Of a DNA stretch of 11,821 nucleotides, positions 1-5,915 are shown in pieces; within the stretch, counting starts at the first letter, position 1, and each line of letters starts with the position of its first letter. Below the pieces are notes generated by a model. It was not told the origin of the DNA, searched no databases, and saw only the letters and a list, made by a program, of their open reading frames with translations. The position numbers and the translations under genes were made by a program. Source of the DNA: Prevotellaceae bacterium (lineage in GTDB: Bacteria; Bacteroidota; Bacteroidia; Bacteroidales; UBA932); contig JAITVR010000048.1 of assembly GCA_031285695.1 (NCBI GenBank), positions 1 through 11,821 on the forward strand, given 5' to 3'.

Positions 1-188
1 AGGTCAACCTCCTTTACGGCTTCGGTGGCGAGCGCAAAAGTTTGTGCGCCGAGGGCTTTTAGCGGCGCCAAGGCAGCTGCGTTGAGGTCGGCTACGTAAA
101 GATTTTTTGCCTCAACCGCTTTGTTTTGCAAAAGCCCGAGAGCAATGGCGCCGCCCATATTGCCGGCGCCTATGATGGCGATTTTCAT
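1..188 (-). CDS. proC: Pyrroline-5-carboxylate reductase, N-terminal part (cut by window edge)
   Basis: About 62 codons are visible; the gene runs off the left end of the window. The product begins MKIAIIGAGNMGGAIA, the Rossmann nucleotide-binding start of ProC, with the glycine-rich loop GAGNMGG at residues 7-13. It continues with a helix and a second strand ending in V-A-D, where the acidic residue would contact the cofactor ribose. ProC reduces pyrroline-5-carboxylate to proline with NAD(P)H in the cytoplasm, the last step of proline synthesis. The ATG at 186-188 is chosen because the Rossmann motif starts right after it and a -7 promoter box lies about 28 nt upstream. Other Rossmann proteins with a similar start (for example NAD-dependent glycerol-3-phosphate dehydrogenase) are possible but fit the GAGNMGGAIA start less well. 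Confidence 0.82.
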   Translation of the reverse strand, partial: MKIAIIGAGNMGGAIALGLLQNKAVEAKNLYVADLNAAALAPLKALGAQTFALATEAVKEVD

Positions 189-215
189 GTGGTAAAAATT
201 TTGAGAGAACAGGTA

Positions 216-223
216 CAAAGATA
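216..223 (-). promoter_or_regulatory. Bacteroidota -7 promoter box for proC
   Basis: On the minus strand this reads TATCTTTG, an exact match to the Bacteroidota housekeeping -7 consensus TAnnTTTG. It lies 28 nt before the proC ATG, leaving a leader of about 20 nt. No clear -33 TTTG is seen at the expected distance. The box follows the T-run of the upstream terminator almost directly, so one transcript would end and the next begin within about 30 bp. Confidence 0.6.
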
Positions 224-224
224 C

Positions 225-250
225 AAAAAAAGCGGCATTTTTGTGCCGCT
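225..250 (-). terminator. Intrinsic terminator of the sigma/anti-sigma/DUF4097 operon
   Basis: Read on the minus strand, a perfect 7-bp stem AGCGGCA / TGCCGCT encloses a 6-nt loop and is followed by seven T residues. It lies about 35 nt past the stop codon of the gene ending at 284. This is a textbook rho-independent terminator and contrasts with the iterated-word hairpins found in other gaps of the window. Confidence 0.85.
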
Positions 251-283
251 CAACGGTGGACTGCCGAAGCAGCTCGCTCCGTT

Positions 284-1660
284 TTACTTTATGGTTACGC
301 TGCCGTGCTTGGCGCGCGCCTCCAGCTTGCTTGCGCCGTTGCCCAGTGTGCCTTGTATTTCCTTTTTATTCACATCTTTTTTCTCTATAAACATAGGAAA
401 ATTTCCGGCGTATATCATCGTTGTTCCGCCGCCGCCAACTTCTGACTTTGATGCATTGGGCTTCCACGATGCAGGAATATTTATATCGCCAAATTGGCTG
501 TACGCGCTGTAGCTAAGGTTTTGCACAGCGCTCATACCCAGCGTAATGCTGCCAAATTCGGCGCTTACTTTTATGTTTGAAAAATTGTCGTTTACGTTTT
601 CTACATTTACGCTGCCGTGCTTGGCGGCAAGGTTTAGCGAACGCTCTATCCGGCTTATTTTTACGCCGGAAAATTCAAACTTCATGCTCATGTCCGCCAC
701 ACGTTCAACGCTGAAGCTGCCGTGCTTGGCTTCGCCCACGAGCGAATCGATGCTGCCGATGTTGGCTTTGGAAAAAGCGGTGCGTAGGTTCAGCCGCTTG
801 GCGAAATTTACCGTGGCTTTGCCGTGCTTCGATGTTAGGTTTAAATTTTGCGCTTGGGAAATGTTTGCGTTACCAAATTCCACCTCAACATCGGCAAATT
901 TTCCTAAGCTTTCGGCAGCGGTAAAGCTGCCGTGCTTTACCTCGGCTTTTAGCTTGCCCAAAATGTTGGTTTTTAGGGCAATGTTGCCAAATTTTTGCTC
1001 CAACTCATACGCTGTTCCCTTTGGCGCAAAAACGGTGTAGGTAATTTTGAGCTCGGTATTTCGGCTGCTGCCCTCGCAGTCTATTTCGGTTTCGACCTCT
1101 ACTTTCTGGCCTTTTTTTTCGACTTCAATTTTAATGCATGCCAACCGCTTTTTGGCGTACTCCTGCGATTCTCGCGAAATTACCTTGCGCTCCACCACCA
1201 TTTGCAGCTCGGGTTTGTCCCACTCTGTAACGGTAATGCTGCCAAACTTGTTGTCGATTTCCAAGGCGGCGTTTTTTTCTAACGTAAAGTTGTAGGTTTT
1301 GGTTTCGGAGGCTTCGTATTTTCCGAACGAATTACCCTTCTTTTTTTCTCGCACCTCCATCGTCATTTTTCTCATCTCCTCTGCCTGCTCCATAGCCTCC
1401 ACCATGAGTTGCTGCTGTTCCTGCTGCTGCTGCTGTAGCTCTATTTGAAGTTGTTGCTGCTCTTCATGCATTCGCTGCAGCTCCTCTTGCTGCTCGGTAC
1501 GCAGCTGCTGAATTTCCTCTTGATATTCTTTTTGTAGCTGCTTTAAGTCTTCCTGCAGCTCGGCATTTGCTTCTGCCGAAAGCTCCTTTTCGTAGCTCTT
1601 TTGGCTATACGCCGACAGGCTTATGAGCGCTGCCGCTAAAAAAATTACTAAGTGTTTCAT
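284..1660 (-). CDS. Secreted coiled-coil and repeat-rich adhesin-like (DUF4097-type) protein
   Basis: The 458-residue product starts with a signal peptide (MKHLVIFLAAALISLSAYSQ, cleavage near residue 20). Residues 23-108 form a Gln/Glu-rich coiled coil with a Q5-E-Q3 run near 76-84. From about 130 to the end there are short beta-strand repeats typical of the DUF4097 putative-adhesin beta-solenoid. Rungs of 17-21 residues alternate between a Phe(-Gly) turn (F139, F224, F262, F296, F330, F369, F390) and a Lys-His-Gly turn (242, 278, 312, 347, and a final one at 451). It is last in an operon after an ECF sigma factor and a membrane protein, so it is probably exported under that control. The family role is not established; an envelope sensor or scaffold is inference. 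The codons for KHG create a DNA repeat inside the gene. Confidence 0.75.
   Translation of the reverse strand: MKHLVIFLAAALISLSAYSQKSYEKELSAEANAELQEDLKQLQKEYQEEIQQLRTEQQEELQRMHEEQQQLQIELQQQQQEQQQLMVEAMEQAEEMRKMTMEVREKKKGNSFGKYEASETKTYNFTLEKNAALEIDNKFGSITVTEWDKPELQMVVERKVISRESQEYAKKRLACIKIEVEKKGQKVEVETEIDCEGSSRNTELKITYTVFAPKGTAYELEQKFGNIALKTNILGKLKAEVKHGSFTAAESLGKFADVEVEFGNANISQAQNLNLTSKHGKATVNFAKRLNLRTAFSKANIGSIDSLVGEAKHGSFSVERVADMSMKFEFSGVKISRIERSLNLAAKHGSVNVENVNDNFSNIKVSAEFGSITLGMSAVQNLSYSAYSQFGDINIPASWKPNASKSEVGGGGTTMIYAGNFPMFIEKKDVNKKEIQGTLGNGASKLEARAKHGSVTIK
299..937. repeat. Intragenic repeat GCTGCCGTGCTT encoding the Lys-His-Gly rungs
   Basis: The + strand word GCTGCCGTGCTT occurs at 299-310, 611-622, 716-727 and 926-937, with a diverged copy at 819-830. 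The four clustered copies are spaced 103-107 bp apart, i.e. two solenoid rungs. On the coding strand it encodes K-H-G-S or K-H-G-K. The copies are in frame and belong to the protein fold; they are not an inserted element. Confidence 0.8.
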
Positions 1661-1694
1661 GGTGGTAAAGGTTTTAAATTGTTTGACTATAAAG

Positions 1695-1764
1695 AGGAAG
1701 TTTAGGAAGTCTAAGAAGTTTAAGAATAAAATTTCGTAATCTTCCTAACCTTCTTAAACTTCTT
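1695..1764. repeat. Iterated-word inverted repeat, copy 1 of the AAGTCTAAG family
   Basis: The left arm (about 1695-1727) is three 9-nt words in tandem (GGAAGTTTA, GGAAGTCTA, AGAAGTTTA). The right arm (about 1737-1764) is built from the complementary word, so the whole folds into an imperfect stem of roughly 30 bp. It lies between two minus-strand genes of the sigma operon. The stop codon of the upstream gene (1754-1756) is inside the outer arm, so the last residues of that protein are encoded by the repeat. A 31-nt block (1701-1731) is identical to 2269-2299. There is no long T-run, so strong termination is not obvious; stabilising or processing the operon mRNA is one possible role. Confidence 0.8.
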
Positions 1765-2245
1765 GTTGCATTTCATTGCTTTGCAGCACTTGCTCCAGCA
1801 GCTGCAGCTGCTCTATTTTGGAGGTGTACTCGGTTACTAAGGCGGCCACTACTGTTGGGTTACTTTTTTCGTAGCACAGCAGGTTGTTGGTCGAAATGGC
1901 GCTTTCGCTCAGCATTTGCCTCACATCGCTCATCACTTCCTTGCGGGTTTGCGCGTCAACCTTGGCAAGCACGGCGTTCAGCTTTTCCTGCTCCAGCAGC
2001 AGCAGCTTGCCGTAGTGCTGCTGCACCTCGCGCATTTCTTCGCTCATGGGGCATTTTTGCTGCTGGTAAAAAATGCCTACGCCCACCAACAGCAGCGCCA
2101 CTGCCGCCGCCGCCGAAAGGTAGCGCAGCCGGTAATGCTTTACCTTTGCCGCCTTCATTCGCTTGGCAAAGCGCAGCACGTGCCCTGCGGCGGGCTCTTC
2201 GGAGTCAAACTCGGGGCGGTGATTGTTTACAAATTGCTCTAACAT
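1754..2245 (-). CDS. Single-pass membrane protein in anti-sigma position
   Basis: The product has 163 residues. The N-terminal cytoplasmic part (1-41) contains FVNNHRPEFDSEEPAAGH followed by basic helices, a pattern seen in membrane proteins encoded next to Bacteroidota ECF sigma factors. One membrane helix spans about 43-60 and is followed by a Q/K junction. The rest (about 65-163) is a predicted alpha-helical periplasmic region rich in Glu and Gln. The gene is 76 bp downstream of the ECF sigma gene and upstream of the secreted DUF4097-type gene. By position and topology it probably binds the sigma factor at the membrane and senses an envelope signal. No zinc-binding HxxxCxxC anti-sigma motif is present, so this role is inferred. 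The start ATG at 2245 gives the only complete N-terminal domain. Confidence 0.65.
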   Translation of the reverse strand: MLEQFVNNHRPEFDSEEPAAGHVLRFAKRMKAAKVKHYRLRYLSAAAAVALLLVGVGIFYQQQKCPMSEEMREVQQHYGKLLLLEQEKLNAVLAKVDAQTRKEVMSDVRQMLSESAISTNNLLCYEKSNPTVVAALVTEYTSKIEQLQLLEQVLQSNEMQQEV

Positions 2246-2247
2246 AA

Positions 2248-2331
2248 AGTTTAAGAAGATTCGGAAGATTTAGGAAGTCTAAGAAGTTTAAGAATAAAAA
2301 TTCCTAATCTTCTTAGACTTCTTAGTCTTCC
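2248..2331. repeat. Iterated-word inverted repeat, copy 2 of the AAGTCTAAG family
   Basis: The core stem pairs about 2263-2296 with about 2300-2331 (GGAAGA, GAAGTCTAAGAAG and TTA blocks). Extra tandem copies of the 9-nt word lie outside the left arm at 2248-2262. It fills the gap between the sigma gene and the anti-sigma-like gene. The sigma stop codon (2322-2324) is inside the right arm. Block 2269-2299 is identical over 31 nt to 1701-1731, so the anti-sigma-like gene is flanked on both sides by near-identical elements. Confidence 0.82.
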
Positions 2332-2858
2332 TTGTTCAACATTTCTAACAACTTTTGCCTGCCGCGTGAGTACTGCGTGCGCACGGCAACGGGCGTTATT
2401 TTCAGTATTTCCGATATTTCTTCGTAGTCAAAACCTTCGAGCAGCTTTAGGCTCAGCACCACTCGGTAGCCGGTAGATAGGCGCATAATGGCGTTTTTGA
2501 CCTGCTGCACTTTGAGCCTCAGCTCCTCCTCGCGCACGGCGGTTGTGGACGGTTCGGCAGCCATATTTTCGTCCAACGGAAATAGCTGCATGCGCTTTTG
2601 CTTTAGCCTGTCCAGCGCGGTGTTGACGGCAATGCGCGTGAGCCAGGCGTAAAAGTTGCTATCCTCGCTGTACAGCGCCATTTTTTCAAAGGCCTTTATA
2701 AAGGTTTCCTGCAGGGCGTCCTCGGCCTCGGCTGTGTGTCCCAGCAGGCGCAGGCAGGTGTTGTACACCGGCTTGTAGCACTGCGCGTACAGCTGCTGCT
2801 GCGCGCGGGGCTGCCCTTTTCGGCACTGTGCTATCAAGTTTTGAATGTTAACCTCCAT
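2322..2858 (-). CDS. ECF (sigma-70 family) RNA polymerase sigma factor
   Basis: The product has 178 residues, the usual ECF length. The sigma-2 region spans about 20-90, with DALQETF at 47-53 and the core and -10 recognition helices around FYAWLTRIAVNTALDRLKQKR. The acidic linker is near 96-112. The sigma-4 region is 127-174 with helix-turn-helix DYEEISEILKITPVAVR (144-160) followed by the basic recognition end SRGRQKL. It directs RNA polymerase to a small regulon, probably envelope related given the membrane and secreted partners downstream. The start at 2858 is supported by the conserved N-terminal helix. A candidate ECF promoter lies just upstream (2880-2908), suggesting autoregulation. 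Confidence 0.93.
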   Translation of the reverse strand: MEVNIQNLIAQCRKGQPRAQQQLYAQCYKPVYNTCLRLLGHTAEAEDALQETFIKAFEKMALYSEDSNFYAWLTRIAVNTALDRLKQKRMQLFPLDENMAAEPSTTAVREEELRLKVQQVKNAIMRLSTGYRVVLSLKLLEGFDYEEISEILKITPVAVRTQYSRGRQKLLEMLNKED

Positions 2859-2879
2859 TTTTGCCTTGCTCTCTACTCT

Positions 2880-2908
2880 ATAAACGATGGTTTTTGGGAA
2901 GTGTTACA
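2880..2908 (-). promoter_or_regulatory. Candidate autoregulated ECF promoter of the sigma operon
   Basis: On the minus strand a TGTAAC box (2903-2908) is followed after 16 nt by CGTTTAT (2880-2886). An AAC-containing -35 with a CGT-containing -10 at 16-17 nt spacing is the common layout of ECF-dependent promoters. It ends 21 nt before the sigma ATG. It lacks the TAnnTTTG box seen before housekeeping genes in this window, which supports a different sigma factor. Assignment to the adjacent sigma gene is inference. Confidence 0.5.
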
Positions 2909-2949
2909 GCTTTTTCTCTTTTTTTCAAAAATAAAGAAAAAATCTGTGC

Positions 2950-2957
2950 TATATTTG
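2950..2957 (+). promoter_or_regulatory. Bacteroidota -7 box for the DUF2442 gene
   Basis: TATATTTG matches TAnnTTTG exactly and lies 15 nt before the first possible ATG (2973) and 48 nt before the alternative ATG (3006). A convincing -33 TTTG is not seen. It is divergent from the ECF promoter at 2880-2908. Confidence 0.6.
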
Positions 2958-2972
2958 TAAAAAAATATCGCC

Positions 2973-3251
2973 ATGCCAGAAGTAAGCCGATTTTATGGAA
3001 TTGCCATGACGAATAGCATTATATATGTAACAGCAGCGGAGTATGTGGGCGATTATAGCATCGCATTCACGTTCAACGATGGTGTGCACAAAGTGGTGAA
3101 CCTTGAAAAAAAGTTGCGCGGGAATATTTTTGGCGCGCTAAAAGATGTGAACTTATTTAAGCAGTTTAAGGTAAACGATTGGACAATTGAGTGGGCTAAC
3201 GGCGTGGATATTGCCCCCGAAAGCCTTTATGAGATGTCCGCTGCCGAATAA
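2973..3251 (+). CDS. DUF2442 domain protein
   Basis: A small protein of 92 residues from ATG 2973, or 81 residues from ATG 3006. From residue 12 it matches the DUF2442 pattern: a short strand pair (IIYVTAAEYVGDYSIAFTFNDG), then VVNLEKKLRGNIFGALKDVNLFKQFKV, then the hallmark end DWTIEWANGVDIAPESLYE. DUF2442 proteins are often encoded beside a DUF4160 partner, and the pair has been discussed as toxin-antitoxin-like. No such partner is present here. The upstream neighbour is the divergent sigma gene, and a -7 box at 2950-2957 gives this gene its own promoter. The first ATG is listed because of the A-rich sequence before it; the second fits the family's usual N-terminus at least as well. Molecular function is unknown. 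Confidence 0.8.
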   Translation: MPEVSRFYGIAMTNSIIYVTAAEYVGDYSIAFTFNDGVHKVVNLEKKLRGNIFGALKDVNLFKQFKVNDWTIEWANGVDIAPESLYEMSAAE

Positions 3252-3291
3252 CGGATAGCCAAAAGTGCACCACCCACCATAAAAAAATTGC

Positions 3292-3299
3292 TATCTTTG
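3292..3299 (+). promoter_or_regulatory. Bacteroidota -7 box for DUF4783-nadC
   Basis: TATCTTTG is an exact TAnnTTTG match 20 nt before the ATG at 3319. No clear -33 TTTG precedes it. Since the gap before nadC holds only a hairpin element, this box probably serves both genes. Confidence 0.6.
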
Positions 3300-3318
3300 T
3301 AGGATAAATTTTACCACC

Positions 3319-3738
3319 ATGAAAGCTATGGCAAAGATAACGCTGTTTTTCGTGGCATTGGCGCTGCTGTTTTCGGTGCCCACAAGGGCCGAAAAGCCCG
3401 GCGCAGTGGCCAATGTTTTTAATGAAATTTCGGAGCATGTGCTGGCTGCCGACTGGGCAAAGTTTGCAGAGCACCTCGACAGCAATGTGGAGCTGCAGCT
3501 CCCCGACCTCGAAAAAAATTGCCCCGCAGCCGAAGCCATTGCGCTGGTCAAAGCATTTTTTGAGCAGCACAACCCCACAGCGCACTCCAACATTCACGTA
3601 GGCAGCAGGGGCAGCAAGCACTACTGCATTGGGCACCTTACCACATCAAGCGGCAAGCGCTTTCGCACCACCATTTTTCTTCACGCGCACAAAAGCGGCT
3701 ACGCCGTTCAGCAGCTGCGCATAGAAGAAAAGAATTGA
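3319..3738 (+). CDS. DUF4783 family secreted protein (NTF2-like)
   Basis: The 139-residue product has a signal peptide (basic MKAMAK, hydrophobic ITLFFVALALLFSV, cleavage near residue 24). The mature part resembles DUF4783, a small NTF2-like fold found in Bacteroidota and often encoded next to nadC. Supporting features are the helix with DWAKFAEHLDSNVEL, the helix of ALVKAFFEQHNP, the strand HYCIGHLTTSSGKRFRTTIFL and the C-terminal GYAVQQLRIEE. It probably resides in the periplasm. No catalytic residues can be assigned and its function is unknown. The nadC start is 63 nt downstream, and the two are probably co-transcribed from the -7 box at 3292-3299. Confidence 0.8.
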   Translation: MKAMAKITLFFVALALLFSVPTRAEKPGAVANVFNEISEHVLAADWAKFAEHLDSNVELQLPDLEKNCPAAEAIALVKAFFEQHNPTAHSNIHVGSRGSKHYCIGHLTTSSGKRFRTTIFLHAHKSGYAVQQLRIEEKN

Positions 3739-3742
3739 CAAA

Positions 3743-3783
3743 TTATTATTGATGATTTATTATTTAAGATTCGTCAATAATAA
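3743..3783. repeat. A/T-rich inverted repeat between DUF4783 and nadC
   Basis: TTATTATTGA (3743-3752) pairs perfectly with TCAATAATAA (3774-3783). Three further pairs, one of them a wobble, make a 13-bp stem with a 15-nt loop. The loop and right flank repeat related A/T words (TTTATTATTT near 3756, AAATAGTAAAT near 3789), so a second fold is possible. It begins 5 nt after the DUF4783 stop and ends 18 nt before the nadC ATG. There is no T-run, so read-through into nadC is expected. Confidence 0.7.
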
Positions 3784-3801
3784 GTAGAAAATAGTAAATA
3801 C

Positions 3802-4656
3802 ATGGAGCAACTTATTGACAACATTATTGACCTTGCCATTCGCGAGGACATTGGCGATGGCGACCACACCTCGCTCGCCTGCATTCCGCACAGCGCAACA
3901 GGAAAAATGCAGCTGCTGGTAAAGCAGGAAGGCGTAATTGCCGGCGTGGAAGTGGCCAAGCGCATTTTTCAAAAGTTAGACCCAAGCGTAGCTTTTGACC
4001 AGCGCATAGCCGACGGTGCACGCATCAAGGTTGGCGATGTGGCGTTTTACGTTACCGGAAAAGTAACTTCGCTGCTGCAAGCCGAACGCTTGGCGCTCAA
4101 CTTTATGCAGCGCTTGAGCGGCGTGGCCACGCAAACCGCCGTATATACAAAAGAATTGCAGGGGCTAAAAACGAAGGTAATTGATACGCGCAAAACCACG
4201 CCCGGCCTGCGCGTGCTCGAAAAAATGGCGGTAACGCTTGGCGGCGGCGGCAACCACCGCATGGGCCTTTACGACATGATACTGATAAAGGACAACCACG
4301 TGGATTTTTCGGGCGGCATTGTGCAAGCCATAAAAAATGCGCAGGATTACCTGCAAAAAACAGGACGAAATCTGCAAATAGAGGTGGAAGTTCGCTCGCT
4401 CGAAGATATTGAAAAAGTACTTTCGCTCGGAAAGTTGAGCAACGTTTTTCGCATTATGCTCGACAATTTTTCGGTAGAAAATACGCGCAAGGCGGTAGAA
4501 ATGATTGGCGGAAAGTACGAGGTAGAATCCTCGGGTGGCATTACGCTCAGCACGCTGCGGCAGTACGCCCAGTGCGGCGTGGACTACATTTCGGTGGGCG
4601 CGCTTACGCACCAAATCAAAAGTTTGGACTTAAGCCTAAAGGCAGTTGAGAATTGA
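3802..4656 (+). CDS. nadC: Nicotinate-nucleotide pyrophosphorylase (carboxylating), quinolinate phosphoribosyltransferase
   Basis: A full-length enzyme of 284 residues. NadC converts quinolinate and PRPP to nicotinate mononucleotide, CO2 and pyrophosphate in the cytoplasm, the committed step of de novo NAD synthesis. Visible motifs in order: REDIGDGDHTS (14-24), ERLALNFMQR (95-104), the substrate-binding block DTRKTTPGLR (128-137) with GGGGNHRMGL and KDNH (163-166), EVEVRS (194-199), MLDNFS (219-224), ESSGGI (242-247) and the phosphate-binding end SVGALTH (264-270). All expected basic and acidic active-site residues appear intact. The ATG start fits the family N-terminus. The gene follows DUF4783, is convergent with queA, and ends at a strong hairpin. 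No riboswitch was recognised upstream. Confidence 0.97.
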   Translation: MEQLIDNIIDLAIREDIGDGDHTSLACIPHSATGKMQLLVKQEGVIAGVEVAKRIFQKLDPSVAFDQRIADGARIKVGDVAFYVTGKVTSLLQAERLALNFMQRLSGVATQTAVYTKELQGLKTKVIDTRKTTPGLRVLEKMAVTLGGGGNHRMGLYDMILIKDNHVDFSGGIVQAIKNAQDYLQKTGRNLQIEVEVRSLEDIEKVLSLGKLSNVFRIMLDNFSVENTRKAVEMIGGKYEVESSGGITLSTLRQYAQCGVDYISVGALTHQIKSLDLSLKAVEN

Positions 4657-4660
4657 GAGT

Positions 4661-4768
4661 GGAGAGTTGAAAATTAAAGAGAGGAAGATTAGGAAGTCTA
4701 AGAAATTTAGGAAGGTTTTATTCCTAAACTTCTTAGACTTTTTTTTCATTCTCAATTTTCAACTCTCC
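4661..4768. repeat. Composite nested inverted repeat between convergent nadC and queA
   Basis: Two word families are nested. The outer arms GGAGAGTTGAAAATT (4661-4675) and its exact complement (4754-4768) form a perfect 15-bp stem; a diverged tandem copy of the outer word lies at 4645-4660. The inner arms belong to the AAGTCTAAG family (4694-4713 with 4721-4740). It is the third site of that family in the window. Both flanking genes end within about 7 nt of it. Confidence 0.85.
4694..4746 (+). terminator. Intrinsic terminator of nadC made from the inner repeat
   Basis: The 20-nt arms 4694-4713 and 4721-4740 pair with a single mismatch around a 7-nt loop, and the right arm runs into eight consecutive T residues (4739-4746) on the plus strand. 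This is a strong rho-independent terminator for nadC. In the minus direction the hairpin is followed by a T-rich but interrupted tract, so it may also stop queA transcription less efficiently. Confidence 0.8.
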
Positions 4769-4774
4769 ATTAAC

Positions 4775-5824
4775 TTAGTCCAAAATCATCATGGCATCAC
4801 CGTAGCTGCCAAAGCGGTACTTTTCCTTCATGGCTTTTTGGTAGGTGTCCATAATGAGCTCGTGCCCCGAAAACGCCGAAACCATCATCAGCAGCGTGGA
4901 GTACGGCAGGTGAAAGTTGGTAACCAGGTGCGTGGGCACCGCCACATCGTAGGGCGGAAAAATGAACTTGTTTGTCCAGCCGCTGTAGGGGTTTATGGTG
5001 TTGAGCGTGGTAACGTTTGTTTCCAGCGCGCGCAGCACGGTAGTGCCCACCGCGCACACATTTTTCTTGGCCATCTTCGCCGCATTTACCACCTTTGCCG
5101 CTTCGGGCGTAATGTCCACCTGCTCCGAGTCCATTTTGTGCTTGGTCAAATCCTCCACATCAATAATGCGGAAACTGCCCAAACCCAAGTGCAGCGTAAC
5201 TTCGGCCATGTTAATTCCCTTAATTTCGAAGCGCTTCATCAGCTCGCGGCTAAAGTGCAGGCCGGCAAACGGCGCAGCCACCGCGCCTTCGTGCTTGGCA
5301 AAAATAGTTTGGTAGCGCTCGGCATCTTCGGGCACCACTTCGCGGCGCACCCAGCGTGGAATGGGCGTTTCGCCTAATTTATAAAGCAATTTTTTAAACT
5401 TATCGTGGTCGCCATCGAAAAGGAAGCGCAGCGTGCGACCGCGTGAGGTAGTGTTGTCAATTACCTCGGCCACCAAATCGTCGTCGCCAAAGTAAAGCTT
5501 GTTGCCAATGCGAATTTTGCGCGCCGGGTCCACCAGCACGTCCCATAGGCGCTGCTCGCGGTTCAGCTCGCGCAGCAAAAATATTTCAATTTGCGCGCCG
5601 GTTTTTTCCTTATTTCCGTATAAACGGGCGGGAAAAACCTTGGTATTGTTGAACACCATGGCATCGCCATCGTTGAAGTAGCTAAGAATATCCTTGAACA
5701 CGCGGTGCTCAATTTTTCCCGTTTTTCGGTGCAGTACGAGCAGGCGCGATTCATCGCGGTTGGGCGTTGGAAATTTGGCTATCAAGTCGGGCGACAGGGC
5801 GAACTTGTACTGCGAAAGCTTCAT
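4775..5824 (-). CDS. queA: S-adenosylmethionine:tRNA ribosyltransferase-isomerase
   Basis: Full-length QueA of 349 residues. It transfers and isomerises the ribose of SAM onto 7-aminomethyl-7-deazaguanine in tRNA, making epoxyqueuosine at the wobble position. Motifs seen: [11 protein letters not shown] (58-68), EIFLL (80-84), ARKIRIG (101-107), GETPIPRW (151-158), [23 protein letters not shown] (169-191), HLGLGSFR (212-219), KMDSEQ (230-235), [10 protein letters not shown] (259-268), [11 protein letters not shown] (282-292), [14 protein letters not shown] (298-311) and [12 protein letters not shown] (337-348). It lies 91 nt after truB. That gap contains only a weak 4-bp hairpin with A/T-rich flanks and no convincing promoter, so co-transcription with truB is likely. 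No preQ1-type leader was recognised. Confidence 0.97.
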   Translation of the reverse strand: MKLSQYKFALSPDLIAKFPTPNRDESRLLVLHRKTGKIEHRVFKDILSYFNDGDAMVFNNTKVFPARLYGNKEKTGAQIEIFLLRELNREQRLWDVLVDPARKIRIGNKLYFGDDDLVAEVIDNTTSRGRTLRFLFDGDHDKFKKLLYKLGETPIPRWVRREVVPEDAERYQTIFAKHEGAVAAPFAGLHFSRELMKRFEIKGINMAEVTLHLGLGSFRIIDVEDLTKHKMDSEQVDITPEAAKVVNAAKMAKKNVCAVGTTVLRALETNVTTLNTINPYSGWTNKFIFPPYDVAVPTHLVTNFHLPYSTLLMMVSAFSGHELIMDTYQKAMKEKYRFGSYGDAMMILD

Positions 5825-5915
5825 AGGATAGGGGGAATGAAATTAGCAACAAAAAAAGAAAGACAACAAGGCTTATACGCAAAAAAAGCGTTTTTGTTTC
5901 AACTTTTAACAAAGT

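Noticed and set aside
546..1040. Plus-strand frame of 164 codons
   Set aside because: Lies opposite the DUF4097-type gene; its repeated LPCLA peptide is the complement of the KHGS codons.
1400..1450. CAG/CTG triplet tract as an independent repeat element
   Set aside because: It is in frame and encodes the Gln run of a coiled coil; noted as a property of the gene instead.
4646..5377. Plus-strand frame of 243 codons after nadC
   Set aside because: Starts in the composite hairpin and runs antisense to queA; low-complexity translation with no family resemblance.
5825..5915. preQ1 riboswitch or promoter upstream of queA
   Set aside because: No preQ1-type stem and loop sequence is visible and no TAnnTTTG box with proper spacing; only a 4-bp ACGC/GCGT hairpin flanked by A/T runs.
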